Assembly (NCBI GenBank): GCA_017473345.1 | Contig: JAFULL010000089.1 | Location: forward strand, 1 to 64,000 | DNA: 64,000 nucleotides | Reading direction: 5' to 3' | Source of the DNA: Clostridia bacterium | GTDB lineage: Bacteria; Bacillota; Clostridia; Christensenellales; Aristaeellaceae | Part shown: piece after piece, positions 33,564 through 42,820 of the stretch | Layout of the letters: each line of letters begins with the position of its first letter | Numbering within the stretch: the first letter of the stretch is position 1 | Translations under genes and position numbers: made by a program | Notes under the pieces: model-generated | Seen by the model: the letters and a program-made list of their open reading frames with translations, nothing else | What the model was told of the DNA's origin: nothing | Databases searched by the model: none

Positions 33564-34952
33564 ATGCGCAGCAAAAAACTTTCACGCTACATTGGCGATA
33601 AGGCATTTTACAAAATGCTGATGGTCATCGCCGTTCCGGTCATGCTGCAAAACGGCCTGACCAACCTGGTATCCCTGCTGGACAACATCATGGTGGGCGC
33701 GGTGGGCACCGAGCAGATGACGGGCGTGTCCATCGTCAACCAGGTGCTGTTTGTGTTTAACCTGTGTATCTTCGGCGGTCTGTCCGGCGCGGGCATCTTC
33801 ACCGCGCAGTACTACGGCAAGAATGACCAGCAGGGCGTGCGCTACACCTTCCGCTTCAAGCTGATGCTGGCGGCGTTCATCTTTGCGGCGGCGCTGATCA
33901 TTTTCAGCTTCTTCGGCGACACGCTCATCGGCCTGTACCTGCACGAGGGCAGCGAAACGGGCGATATCGGTGCAACAGCCGTGTACGGCGCGGAATATCT
34001 TGCCGTGATGCTGTGGGGGCTTTTGCCCTTTGCGCTTACGCAGGTGTATGCATCCACCCTGCGCGAAACGGGCGAGACGATGCTGCCCATGAAGGCGGGC
34101 GTGATTGCCATTCTGGTAAACCTGTGCCTGAATTACGTGCTCATCTTCGGCCATTTTGGCCTGCCGGCCATGGGCGCGAAGGGCGCGGCTGTGGCCACGG
34201 TCATCTCGCGCTATGTGGAGTGCCTCATTGTCATCGGCTGGACGCATCGCAACAGTGACCACGCGCCCTTCATTATCGGCGCATTCAAGAGCCTGCGCGT
34301 TCCCGCGGCCCTCACGGGCGATATCTTCCGCCGCGGCATGCCGCTGCTGGTCAACGAATTTCTGTGGTCGGCCGGTATGGCGGTGCTTACGCAGAGCTAC
34401 TCCACCCGCGGCCTTGCCGTGGTGGCGGCGCTCAATATTTCCAGCACCATCTCGAACCTGTTCAACATCATCTGGATGGCCATGGGTACGGCCATCAGCA
34501 TCATCGTGGGCAAGCACCTTGGCGCGGGTGAGTTTGAAGAGGCCGAGGACAGCTGCTGGCGCATCCTCACCTTCTCGGTGGCAGGCGCGGCTGTGGTGGG
34601 CGTATTGATGTTTGCATTTGCGCCGGTGTTCCCCATGCTGTACAACACCACCGCCGAGGTGCGCGACATTGCCGCAGGCATCCTGCGCGTGGTGGCGGTG
34701 TCCGGACTGCTGCATGCGTTCAACCACTGCTCCTACTTCACGCTGCGTTCCGGCGGCAAAACATGGGTTACCTTCCTGTTTGACAGCGTGTATCTGTGGG
34801 TGATCAGCATTCCTATGGCGCGCTTGCTGTCAGTCAATACCGTGTGGCCCATCATTCTGGTGTACGCCATCTGCCAGTTCATCGACATCATCAAGAGCAT
34901 TCTGGGTTATATCCTGCTGAAGAAGCGCGTGTGGGTCAACCGCATCGTATAA
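33564..34952 (+). CDS. MATE-family efflux transporter (second)
   Basis: Twelve-helix exporter (462 aa) of the MATE family. The N-terminal repeat reads FYKMLMVIAVPVMLQNGLTN, with SLLDNIMVGAVGTEQMTG following; the second repeat begins DIFRRGMPLLVNEFLWS. Sequence similarity to the MATE protein at 29633 is only family-level. It follows the GtrII-like gene by 21 nt and is closed by a strong terminator. In this position it might also export a lipid-linked or small organic substrate, but that is speculation. Confidence 0.92.
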   Translation: MRSKKLSRYIGDKAFYKMLMVIAVPVMLQNGLTNLVSLLDNIMVGAVGTEQMTGVSIVNQVLFVFNLCIFGGLSGAGIFTAQYYGKNDQQGVRYTFRFKLMLAAFIFAAALIIFSFFGDTLIGLYLHEGSETGDIGATAVYGAEYLAVMLWGLLPFALTQVYASTLRETGETMLPMKAGVIAILVNLCLNYVLIFGHFGLPAMGAKGAAVATVISRYVECLIVIGWTHRNSDHAPFIIGAFKSLRVPAALTGDIFRRGMPLLVNEFLWSAGMAVLTQSYSTRGLAVVAALNISSTISNLFNIIWMAMGTAISIIVGKHLGAGEFEEAEDSCWRILTFSVAGAAVVGVLMFAFAPVFPMLYNTTAEVRDIAAGILRVVAVSGLLHAFNHCSYFTLRSGGKTWVTFLFDSVYLWVISIPMARLLSVNTVWPIILVYAICQFIDIIKSILGYILLKKRVWVNRIV

Positions 34953-34964
34953 CAGAAAACAGCA

Positions 34965-34997
34965 ACCGCCCCGCCTGTAAAGGCGGGGCGGTTTTTG
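34965..34997. terminator. Strong terminator after the second MATE gene
   Basis: A perfect 13-bp stem, AACCGCCCCGCCT (34965-34977) with 34982-34994, GTAA loop, then a T-run on the plus strand. It may also stop the converging capA transcript, although its minus-strand tail is poorer. Confidence 0.92.
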
Positions 34998-35070
34998 AAT
35001 TTACCACGGGCGCGAAAGTCAAGCTGGATATCCAGCCCCATCGGCGGAGTGAAACCGGCTCAGCCGGCGG

Positions 35071-36252
35071 TTATTCCTCATCCGGCCACAGGAGGGGATA
35101 TTCCTGCACGGCGTATTCCAGCTTTTTGCCGTTGCTGCGAAGGGTTTTGAGCACGGCCTCGATGCTGGTGTCCTTGGTGTAGGGGGTGGGGGCCATGTCG
35201 TTGTAGTCGGTGCGGCTGGAGATGCGGCAGGGGATGATCTTGATGGCGTCGTTGGACAACTCGCCGTGCTTGTCGATACGCATGCGGATCTGGAACACAT
35301 AGGTGGCCATATCGTCGGGCTTGCTGTTGCCGGCGAAGGAAAAATTGCCCAGCGAATAGCAGATGTACTTGCCGTTGTAGTATTCGATGGGGTTGATGCG
35401 GTGACTGTGGTGGCCGATGACCAGATCAGCGCCCGCGTCAATGGTGGCGCGGCCAAGGCGTACCTGATTGTCGTTGGGGGCGTAGTCCTATTCGTTGCCC
35501 CAGTGATAGCTGACGATCACGATCTGGCAGCCCGCGTCGCGCAGGGCCTGAATATCGCCGGGCACCTTTGCGATCAGCTCGTCGTGCCGTCCGCCGAAAG
35601 TCTGATAAGCCAGCGAGCCGATTTTGATGCCCTTGACGGTGAGAATGGCGGGCTCATCCTCGCTGGCATAGGGGATGCCGGCGGCAGTCAGCACGTCCTT
35701 GGTCTCCTGAAGACCGTCTGTGCCCATATCCAGCACGTGGTTGTTTTCAAGCGACACGGTGTCCACGCCGCCGGGGGCGAGCATGTCCACATAGCTGGGG
35801 TCGGCGCGGAAGAGGAAGGAGTTTTCCAGCTTGTCGCGGTTGCGCCCGGCGGTGGTGAGCGTGCCTTCGAAGTTGATCATGGTCAGGTCGTCGGCGAGCA
35901 ATTCCTCCCGGATGTTGCGGAAGGGAAAGTGGATGTCGCCGTCCTGCTTTTTGAGTTCCTTCTCAAACATCGACGTGCCGGAGGACTGCACATTGTCGCC
36001 GATGGTGAAGTCGCCGGTGAAGCTCATGGTGAGCAGGATGGAGCCGTCGGCTTCGTAGACGGGCTGCGAGGGGTCCGGCGTGGGCTCGGGAGCGGGCTCG
36101 GCTTCGCCGTCGGTTTCCACGCTGGCCGTTTCGTCCACCGTGCCGTCGGTGTCAAAAATGGTGATGGATACCTCTTCCAGATCGCCTTCCGCCATGACGC
36201 CATAGCACAGGCTCAGGCACAGAAGAAGCAGCCAGATGAGCGTTTTTTTCAT
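35071..36252 (-). pseudogene. CapA-family (PGA_cap) protein gene interrupted by an in-frame TAG
   Basis: Secreted metallophosphatase-like protein related to CapA/PgsA of poly-gamma-glutamate synthesis. A signal peptide (residues 1-21) and a Pro/Glu/Asp-rich linker precede the domain, with MSFTGDFTIG, MINFEGTLT, SLENNHVLDMG and SYHWGNE all visible. At residue 255 the codon is TAG (35488-35490), exactly where family members have Tyr in the HWGxEY motif. The same frame then continues with all remaining motifs (DAGADLVIGHHSH, YSLGNFSF) to TAA at 35071, 393 codons in total. Only one base differs from TAC or TAT. Whether this is a real nonsense mutation, read-through, or a sequencing error cannot be decided here. 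It is last in a five-gene minus-strand run. Confidence 0.85.
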
Positions 36253-36276
36253 GGAAATACCTCGCTTGATCGTTGC

Positions 36277-37458
36277 TTACAGCGCTTTGACAAATTTCGC
36301 CATTCTCTCCAGCGCTTCCTGCAGCTTGTTAAGACCCGTGGCGTAGCTGCAGCGGATGTGACCTTCGCCGCTGTGGCCAAAGGCAGTGCCGGGCACGGCC
36401 ACCACTTTTTGCTCGCGCAGCAGCCGCTCGCAGAACACTTCGCTGGTAAGGCCGGTGTTTTTGATGCCCGGAAACACATAGAACGCGCCCAGCGGCTCAA
36501 AACAGGTAAGGCCCATGTCGCGGAAGGCGCTCACCATCAGGCGGCGGCGCTGGTCGTAGCTTTCGCGCATGGTTTTCACATCCTGATAACCGTCCTCGCG
36601 GCCGCGCCTGAGCGCCTGCTCAGCAGCCACCTGTCCCTGACGGGGCGCGCACAGGATGGTGTACTGGTGGATTTTGCACATCACGTCGCAAAATGCCGCG
36701 GGTGCACAGATGTAGCCCATGCGCCAGCCCGTCATGGCAAACGACTTGGAAAAGCCGTTGAGCACAATGGTACGCTCATGCATGCCGGGCAGGGTTGCGA
36801 TGCTCACATGCGGCGCGCCGTAGCTGAGCTCGGCATAGATCTCGTCGGAAATGACGATCAGGTCGCGTCGGATGAAGATCTCCGCCAGCTTTTCCAGCTG
36901 CTCTTTGCCCAGCACCGCGCCGGTGGGGGTGTTGGGGTAGGGCAGGATGATGGCCTTTGTGCGGGGCGTTACGGCAGCCTCGACTGCCTCGGGCGTGAGG
37001 ACAAAAGCGTCCTTTTCATAGGTGGGCATGGGCACGGGTTTGCCGCCCGCGAAGATGACGCCCGGGGCGTAGCTGACGTAGCTGGGCTCGGGAATGAGCA
37101 CCTCGTCGCCGGGATTGAGCAGCACGCGCAGGCTGAGGTCGATGCCCTCACTGGCGCCCACGGTGACAAGGATTTCGTTTTTGGGGTCATACTTCAGCTG
37201 GAAGCGGGTTTCCATATAATACGCGATCTCCTCGCGCAGGGAAAGCAGGCCCCAGTTGGAGGTATACTGCGTTTCGCCGTCGAGCAGGCTGTCGATGGCG
37301 GCGTTGCGGATGTGGTAGGGCGTTACGAAATCCGGCTCGCCCACGCCCAGCGAGATTGCGCCTGGCATGGTGGCCGCTACGTCAAAAAACTTGCGGATGC
37401 CGCTTTTGGGCACAGCCACGATATCAGGGTTGAGATAGCGGGAAGCATCCAGACTCAC
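36277..37458 (-). CDS. Pyridoxal-phosphate aminotransferase, class I/II
   Basis: Cytoplasmic aminotransferase (393 aa), type I fold. The PLP lysine is in LNGFSKSFAMTGWRMGY; the PLP-phosphate and ring contacts are in TVGASEGIDL, PYPNTPTG and ISDEIYAELSYG. The closest general group is the aspartate/aromatic or N-acetyl-diaminopimelate-type aminotransferases (PatA-like); the substrate is not certain. Its start overlaps the end of the Lrp/AsnC gene by 4 nt, a common and conserved pairing in Clostridia, so it is probably controlled by that regulator. Confidence 0.92.
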   Translation of the reverse strand: MSLDASRYLNPDIVAVPKSGIRKFFDVAATMPGAISLGVGEPDFVTPYHIRNAAIDSLLDGETQYTSNWGLLSLREEIAYYMETRFQLKYDPKNEILVTVGASEGIDLSLRVLLNPGDEVLIPEPSYVSYAPGVIFAGGKPVPMPTYEKDAFVLTPEAVEAAVTPRTKAIILPYPNTPTGAVLGKEQLEKLAEIFIRRDLIVISDEIYAELSYGAPHVSIATLPGMHERTIVLNGFSKSFAMTGWRMGYICAPAAFCDVMCKIHQYTILCAPRQGQVAAEQALRRGREDGYQDVKTMRESYDQRRRLMVSAFRDMGLTCFEPLGAFYVFPGIKNTGLTSEVFCERLLREQKVVAVPGTAFGHSGEGHIRCSYATGLNKLQEALERMAKFVKAL

Positions 37459-37946
37459 GCGGTCACCACCAGCCTCTTGTCATCGTTTTTGCCTTCAAAG
37501 ATCACGCCGTCGGACTTGTAGCGCTTGAGCACAAAGTGCGTGGCCGTGCCGGTGACGTGCTCGAGGGTGGAAAGCTTGGTGTGCACAAAATAGGCCAGTT
37601 CCTTCAGCGTGTGCGCCTCTACCAGCAAAAGCAGGTCGTACGCGCCGCTCATGAGGTATACGCTCTTGACCTCGTCAAAGCGGTACACGCGCTTGGCGAT
37701 GGCGTCAAAACCCTGATCGCGCTGCGGGGTGACGCGCACTTCAATCATGGCCTCCACGCGCTCGCGGTCGGTCTTGTCCCAGTTGATGACGGGGGAATAG
37801 CGCAGAATGACGCCGTCGTCCTCCATCTTTTCAATGGCGGCGGCGACCTCTTCCATGGTGGCGCCCGTCATGGTGGCCAGCTTTTCCAGCGGCAGTCGGC
37901 AGTCCTCCTGCAGAAGCTGTAAAAGCTGCATTTGCAGATTTTGCAT
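37455..37946 (-). CDS. Lrp/AsnC-family transcriptional regulator
   Basis: DNA-binding regulator (163 aa). Residues 1-55 form the winged helix-turn-helix (LLQEDCRLPLEKLATMTG, then IEKMEDDGVILRYSPVIN), and the rest is an AsnC/RAM ligand-binding domain with SVYLMSGAYDLLLLVEAH. It is coupled to the aminotransferase gene and starts 21 nt after the HAD gene. Amino acids are the usual effectors in this family. Confidence 0.92.
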   Translation of the reverse strand: MQNLQMQLLQLLQEDCRLPLEKLATMTGATMEEVAAAIEKMEDDGVILRYSPVINWDKTDRERVEAMIEVRVTPQRDQGFDAIAKRVYRFDEVKSVYLMSGAYDLLLLVEAHTLKELAYFVHTKLSTLEHVTGTATHFVLKRYKSDGVIFEGKNDDKRLVVTA

Positions 37947-37967
37947 ATGGTTTTCTCCTTTCGGGTG

Positions 37968-38645
37968 TCAGCGCACACGTGCGCCAAGGTTCAGCCGGTC
38001 AATGAGTCCGGGCAGCTGCACAAGGCTTTCAAGCTCGTGATCGACCACGCCGGCAAAGCGTTCGTCACAGGGAAGCAAATCGGGCACCATCACGCGCACA
38101 GCACCGGCGGCGGTCAGACTTTTGAGACCGTTGAGGCTGTCCTCCACGCCCACGCAGTCGCTGATATCAAGCCCAAGCCCCGCAGCTGCTTTCAGGTAGA
38201 TGTCGGGCGCAGGCTTGCTGCGTCCGCCTTCCGCACCGCAGACCATGCAGTCGAACACATCGCACAGCTCGGGGATGTGCTGCTGATAGGTTTCCACGAT
38301 CTGGCGGGCGGTGCTGGTGGCCAGCGCGATGCGAAGTCCGCGGGCTTTGAGCTCCCGCATGCATTCGGCCACGCCGGGACGGCAGGGCAGCTCGCCGCGG
38401 ATGGCGGTGTTTTTCAGCTCTTCGCGATAGGCCGCGTACATTTCCTCAAAGGGAAAATCCGGGCCCAGCATTTCGGTCATCAGTTCGCGGTCGCGCTCGT
38501 AGGTGTTGCCCAGAAGCAGCTCGTATTTCTTTTCGTCCATCTGTGGATAGCCGCGGCGGGCGCATTCGTCCAGAAAAATGCTGCGGCCCATGCGCTCGGT
38601 ATCCAGCAAAACGCCGTCCATATCAAAAAGCACGCCTTTAATCAT
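37968..38645 (-). CDS. HAD-superfamily phosphatase (beta-phosphoglucomutase-like)
   Basis: Cytoplasmic phosphohydrolase (225 aa). Motif I is FDMDGVLLDTE (nucleophile and general acid Asp), motif II ALATSTARQ, motif III Lys in GRSKPAPDIYL, and motif IV GVEDSLNGLKS. The cap helices after residue 15 place it with subfamily IA phosphatases such as PgmB and YfbT. The ATG at 38645 overlaps the end of the FAD oxidoreductase gene by 8 nt. Probable substrates are sugar phosphates. Confidence 0.9.
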   Translation of the reverse strand: MIKGVLFDMDGVLLDTERMGRSIFLDECARRGYPQMDEKKYELLLGNTYERDRELMTEMLGPDFPFEEMYAAYREELKNTAIRGELPCRPGVAECMRELKARGLRIALATSTARQIVETYQQHIPELCDVFDCMVCGAEGGRSKPAPDIYLKAAAGLGLDISDCVGVEDSLNGLKSLTAAGAVRVMVPDLLPCDERFAGVVDHELESLVQLPGLIDRLNLGARVR

Positions 38646-40257
38646 TGCCGTAAACCTCCATACCTGCCAAAAGTCCATCTACCGCCGCCGAAACGATGCC
38701 GCCTGCATAACCCGCGCCCTCGCCCAGCGGATACAGCCCGCCGATGGGGCTTTCACGCTTTGGGTCGCGCAGCATGCGCAGGGGAGAGGAAGAACGCGTT
38801 TCGGGGCCTGTGAGCAGCGCATCGCCAAAGTCAAAGCCGCGCAGCTTTCTGCCCAGCCGGGGCAGCGCGCTGCGGATATTGTCCACCGCGAAGTCGGGCA
38901 GAATGCCGCGAAGCGTGCCCATTTCCACACCGGGGCGATAGCCCGGCAGCACAGAGCCCAAAGCGGTGCTGGGCCTGTCCTCCAGAAGATCCGCCACGCG
39001 CTGGCACACAGCCTTCAGGCTGCCCGTGCGGCGGAAGGCCGCCTGCTCGATCTGCCGCTGAAACTGTACGCCTGCCAGCGGATGATCGCTGCCAAAGTCC
39101 TCGGGGCGCACGCCCACCAGCACGGCGGCGTTGGCATTGACGCCGTTGCGGGCATGCAGGCTCATGCCGTTGACGTTCACGCCGTCCTTTTCGCTGGAGG
39201 CGTTGATGACCTGTCCGCCGGGACACATGCAGAAGGTGTATACGCCGCGATCGTCGTGGGTGGGTACATTCAGTTTGTATTCTGCAGGAGGCAGCGCTTT
39301 ATGCCCGGCGGATGCGCCGTACTGCGCGCGGTCGATGTCGCGCTGCAGGTGCTCGATGCGCGCGCCGATGGCAAATGGCTTGGGCTGCATGGGCAGACCC
39401 AGCTCAAACAGCCATTCGTAGGTGTCGCGCGCGCTGTGGCCGATGGCCAGAAAAACGTCCTGAGTTTCGATCACGCCGTCCGCCAGCTTTGCGGCGCACA
39501 CGCGGCCATTGCGGATGTCCAGCCCTGTCAGCCGGCAGCTGAAGCGTACCTCCGCGCCCAGTTCAATGAGCTTTGCACGCGCTTTTTTCAGCACGCCGCG
39601 CAGTTCGTCAGTGCCGATGTGGGGCTTTTGCGCAATGAGGATATCCTCCGGCGCGCCGCACAGGCACAGGGTTTTGAGCACCGTGCGGATATGCGGGCTG
39701 TTGAGGCCGCAGGTGAGCTTGCCGTCGGAAAACGCGCCTGCGCCGCCCTCGCCGAAGAGCACATTGCTTTCGGGATCGAGCAGACCTTGTGTTTCCAGCG
39801 TTTCAATATCACGCGCACGCTCGTCCACGCTGCGCCCGCGTTCGATCAGAATGGGTTTTGCGCCGCGCACGGCCAGCGCCAGCGCGCAGAACAGCCCTGC
39901 CGGGCCTGCACCCACCACCACGGGGCGTTTGCGCTCCTTCGGCCACGGGGGCAAAGGCAGGCTGAAAACATCCGCCGCGCCGTCGGTGAGCCCGCCCGGG
40001 ATGTATGCCACCTGATTGGGCTTGAACTTGGCGGCCAGCCGCTCCTCCTGTGCGCTTTCACGCAGAGTCACGTCGACGGTGAGGGTGAACTTTGCCCCTT
40101 CGCGCCCGCGCGCATCCACGCTGCGTTTGCTCATGCGCACCTGCGCGATGCGGTTTTCAGTAACCTTCAGCGCACGGGCGCACATGCGGCGAAGCATGGC
40201 GTCGTCCAAATGCATGGCGTCGTCAAGCGGCAGCGCCAGCTGATGCACTCGCAGCAT
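38638..40257 (-). CDS. FAD-dependent dehydrogenase (COG2509-like)
   Basis: Flavoprotein of 539 aa. An N-terminal region of about 85 residues (LDDAMHLDDAMLRRMCARAL, then VRMSKRSVDARG) precedes the Rossmann motif VVVGAGPAGLFCALALAVRG at about residue 112. GSVDERARDIETL, NVLFGEGGAGAFSDGKL and IGHSARDTYEWL follow, and the protein ends GLYPLGEGAGYAGGIVSAAVDG. This layout is that of the uncharacterised FAD-dependent dehydrogenases widespread in Clostridia. The substrate is unknown. First gene of the minus-strand run ending with capA; AGGAGGG precedes its start. Confidence 0.88.
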   Translation of the reverse strand: MLRVHQLALPLDDAMHLDDAMLRRMCARALKVTENRIAQVRMSKRSVDARGREGAKFTLTVDVTLRESAQEERLAAKFKPNQVAYIPGGLTDGAADVFSLPLPPWPKERKRPVVVGAGPAGLFCALALAVRGAKPILIERGRSVDERARDIETLETQGLLDPESNVLFGEGGAGAFSDGKLTCGLNSPHIRTVLKTLCLCGAPEDILIAQKPHIGTDELRGVLKKARAKLIELGAEVRFSCRLTGLDIRNGRVCAAKLADGVIETQDVFLAIGHSARDTYEWLFELGLPMQPKPFAIGARIEHLQRDIDRAQYGASAGHKALPPAEYKLNVPTHDDRGVYTFCMCPGGQVINASSEKDGVNVNGMSLHARNGVNANAAVLVGVRPEDFGSDHPLAGVQFQRQIEQAAFRRTGSLKAVCQRVADLLEDRPSTALGSVLPGYRPGVEMGTLRGILPDFAVDNIRSALPRLGRKLRGFDFGDALLTGPETRSSSPLRMLRDPKRESPIGGLYPLGEGAGYAGGIVSAAVDGLLAGMEVYGND

Positions 40258-40385
40258 TCCAAGCCCTCCTTAACAGTTGCATTTCGATGGGTGTATGGTA
40301 TCACAACCGCGGCTTTCACGCAAGGCTGATGCAGGAATCGGCCATGCATTTGTCGAAATGAATAAACCTCCCCGAAGAAAAATCT

Positions 40386-40478
40386 GCCTGCTGCGGAACC
40401 AACCCGTCCGCCGCAGGCCAAAACCTCTGCGCCACCGCATGTTTTGCCGTTTTGAATGTGCAAAACCGGTGGCTTTTT
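40386..40478 (+). promoter_or_regulatory. Terminator-like leader upstream of the HelD-type helicase gene
   Basis: The 296-nt gap 40258-40553 holds no gene. It contains two stable structures. The first is a hairpin of 11 bp with one mismatch (40386-40397 with 40407-40418). The second is GCCACCG (40431-40437) paired with CGGTGGC (40467-40473), continued inside by GTTTTGC (40441-40447) with GCAAAAC (40460-40466), then TTTTT (40474-40478). The second is an intrinsic terminator read on the plus strand, 75 nt before the helicase start and with no plus-strand gene upstream in the gap. It therefore looks like a transcription attenuator. No competing antiterminator pairing was found by eye. Confidence 0.55.
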
Positions 40479-40553
40479 GCATCCCCTTTTTCCTCTGCGT
40501 CCGGCCACGAACGAAGGGGCGCTGCATCCTGAAAAAAGCGGAGGTGAAAACAA

Positions 40554-42779
40554 ATGGACCAAACCCAATGGCAGCTGGAAAAGACTCATTTACAGGAAAC
40601 CCTTGAAACCGTCGGCGGCGAGCTGCAAAAGTGCGAGCGCGCGCTGGGCATTGAAAACGGCAGCGACCGCTACCTCATGGTGCAGGACGACGGATCCAGC
40701 GACGCGGTGGTGCAGCAGCAGATCATGCGCATGACGCTGCAAACGCTGCATCAGCTGCGCCTGAGCGTGAAATCGCCCTATTTTGCAAGGCTGGATTTTA
40801 CGCCGGCCCCGGGCACGCCCGCCATGGCCGGCATGCGGCCCGGCGCGAACGCGCCGGTGTACATCGGCCGCTGGGGCGTGCTGAAAACGCCGGAGTATCA
40901 GGTGTGCGTGCATGACTGGCGCAGCCCCGTAGCTAACCTGTACTATTCCGGTCAGGTGGGCGAGGTGAGCTACGATGCGCCCGACGGCTGCGTGCGCGGC
41001 GAGATGACCCTGAAGCGCATGTTCACCGTTGCAGATGGCGAGATGATCGGCATGCAGGACACGGGCGTTGTGGGGCAGGAGAAATTTCTGACCGACGCGC
41101 TGTCGCAGGTGACCACGGCCAGACTTCGCGAGGTGGTCACCACCATTCAGGCCGAGCAGAACGCCGTCATCCGCTACGATCCCATGCAGCCTTTGTGCGT
41201 ACAGGGCGTGGCGGGCAGCGGTAAAACCACCATTGCGCTGCACCGCGTGGCGTGGATGCTGTACCGCCTGCAAAAGACCCTGCGTCCGCAGGAAGTGCTG
41301 ATCCTTGCGCCCAACCCGCTGTTTTTGAGCTACATCAGCCGGGTGCTGCCCGACCTTGGCGTGGATCAGGTAAAGCAGCTGACGTTTGAGCAGCTGTGCC
41401 GGGCGCTTCTGCAAAAGAAGATGCCAAAGCTTGCCCAGACGGCGCGGCTGAGCGAACGCCTGCACATGTCAAAGGCCCAGCGCGACGAGCTGGACAATGT
41501 GCTGCGGCTGAAGGGTTCCCTGGATGTGTACGGCGAACTGGAGCGTTTTCTTGCACGGTGGGAGGAAGAATGCATTCCCAAGGTGCATGTGAAGCTGGGG
41601 CAGACGGTGCTGGTGTCCGCCGAGGACATGCAGCGCTACTTCCTGCGTGAGTTCAGGCATTTTCCGCTGGAGGTGCGCCTGCAGAAAACGCGCAAAGTGG
41701 TATCTGACCGCCTGAAGCGCGCCATGGAACAGGTGGCTGAAAAGCTGCAGAAAATGGCGGACGACAAGCTGAACCAGCTTTTGCGCGCCATGCCCGACGG
41801 CCCGGAGCGCCGCGAGCGCGCCCGCAAGCTGTTTGACGCGCGCGACGAGCGGCTGGAAGAGCTGAAGACACGCCAGAAGCAGCTGCTGAAGGACTACGAC
41901 GCCCTGTGGGGCTCGATGGATCTTTTGACGGTGTACGGCGAATTCCTCAAACGGCTGGCGCAGGCGGATGAACGCTACCTGCCCGTGTGGCAGGCCACGC
42001 AGCCGATGCTTGCCAAAAAGCGCTGCGCGCCGGAGGATCTGCCCGCACTGCTGCTGCTTGCGCGCGGGCTGTACGGGCTGGAACGCATGGACGTAAAGCA
42101 TGTGGTCATCGACGAGGCGCAGGACGTGTCGCCCCTGCAGGTCAAGGCGCTGCGCGTGCTGTTCCGCCATGATGCGTTCACGCTGGTGGGCGACCTGTGC
42201 CAGGGTATCTACGGCGACGAGGGCCTGCGCAGCTGGGACGCGCTGCAAAGCGGCATTTTTGACGCGCCGGTCACAGTCACCCATCTAAGCACCGCCTACC
42301 GCAGCACCGTCGAAATCATGCAGACGGCCTTTGCGGTGATGGCGCGCCATCCCGTTGCGGGCGCAGGCGAGGCAAAGCCCGTGCTGCGTCACGGTCAGCC
42401 GCCGCTGCATCTGCATGCGCAGGATGAAAAGCAGCGCATCGCACTGATCAATGAGCAGATCGAAGCATGGAAAAACGAGGGCTTTTTCAACATCGCCGTC
42501 ATCGTGAAAACCGAAAAGGCCGCCCGCGCGCTTCATAAAGCGCTGGACGGCGCAAGGCTGGTCACGCAGGGCGACGACGTGTTCGAGGGCGGCGTGCAGG
42601 TGATGGACGCAGGTCTGGTCAAGGGACTGGAATTCGACTGCGTGCTCATCGCCGACGCCGAGGACGCGGTGTACCCTGACGAACGGTTCTATGCCAAACT
42701 GTTCTACGTGCTGTGCACCCGCCCGCTGCACCGGCTGGCTTTCTGCCATGTGGGGCAGCAGACGAAACATCTTTCATAA
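40554..42779 (+). CDS. HelD-like superfamily 1 helicase (RNA-polymerase recycling type)
   Basis: UvrD-family ATPase (741 aa), close in size to Bacillus HelD (774 aa), which removes stalled RNA polymerase from DNA. The N-terminal region begins with a coiled-coil-like segment (about 3-30), followed by YIGRWGV and the HelD hallmark VHDWRSPVANLYY. Walker A is GVAGSGKTTIALHRVAWM near residue 225; VIDEAQDVSPLQ is Walker B, and VGDLCQGIYGDEG is motif III. HLSTAYRSTVEI and MDAGLVKGLEFDCV complete helicase domain 2. AGCGGAGG precedes the ATG. HelD rather than UvrD/PcrA is chosen because of the DWRSP region and long insertion between Walker A and B. Confidence 0.88.
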   Translation: MDQTQWQLEKTHLQETLETVGGELQKCERALGIENGSDRYLMVQDDGSSDAVVQQQIMRMTLQTLHQLRLSVKSPYFARLDFTPAPGTPAMAGMRPGANAPVYIGRWGVLKTPEYQVCVHDWRSPVANLYYSGQVGEVSYDAPDGCVRGEMTLKRMFTVADGEMIGMQDTGVVGQEKFLTDALSQVTTARLREVVTTIQAEQNAVIRYDPMQPLCVQGVAGSGKTTIALHRVAWMLYRLQKTLRPQEVLILAPNPLFLSYISRVLPDLGVDQVKQLTFEQLCRALLQKKMPKLAQTARLSERLHMSKAQRDELDNVLRLKGSLDVYGELERFLARWEEECIPKVHVKLGQTVLVSAEDMQRYFLREFRHFPLEVRLQKTRKVVSDRLKRAMEQVAEKLQKMADDKLNQLLRAMPDGPERRERARKLFDARDERLEELKTRQKQLLKDYDALWGSMDLLTVYGEFLKRLAQADERYLPVWQATQPMLAKKRCAPEDLPALLLLARGLYGLERMDVKHVVIDEAQDVSPLQVKALRVLFRHDAFTLVGDLCQGIYGDEGLRSWDALQSGIFDAPVTVTHLSTAYRSTVEIMQTAFAVMARHPVAGAGEAKPVLRHGQPPLHLHAQDEKQRIALINEQIEAWKNEGFFNIAVIVKTEKAARALHKALDGARLVTQGDDVFEGGVQVMDAGLVKGLEFDCVLIADAEDAVYPDERFYAKLFYVLCTRPLHRLAFCHVGQQTKHLS

Positions 42780-42785
42780 TCAAAG

Positions 42786-42820
42786 CCGCCGCCGGAAAAT
42801 TCCGGCGGCGGATATTTTTT
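42786..42820. terminator. Terminator between the HelD-like and NahK-like genes
   Basis: CCGCCGCCGGAA (42786-42797) pairs with TTCCGGCGGCGG (42800-42811), then ATATTTTTT on the plus strand. The T-run overlaps the stop of the converging gene at 42819. Confidence 0.9.

Noticed and set aside
29633..34952. A recent duplication producing the two MATE genes
   Set aside because: The two proteins share only family-level motifs and have different flanks.
35488..35490. Pyrrolysine or selenocysteine insertion at the capA stop codon
   Set aside because: Selenocysteine uses TGA, not TAG; no pyrrolysine genes are in the window, and TAG ends another gene here. A point mutation or sequencing error is simpler.
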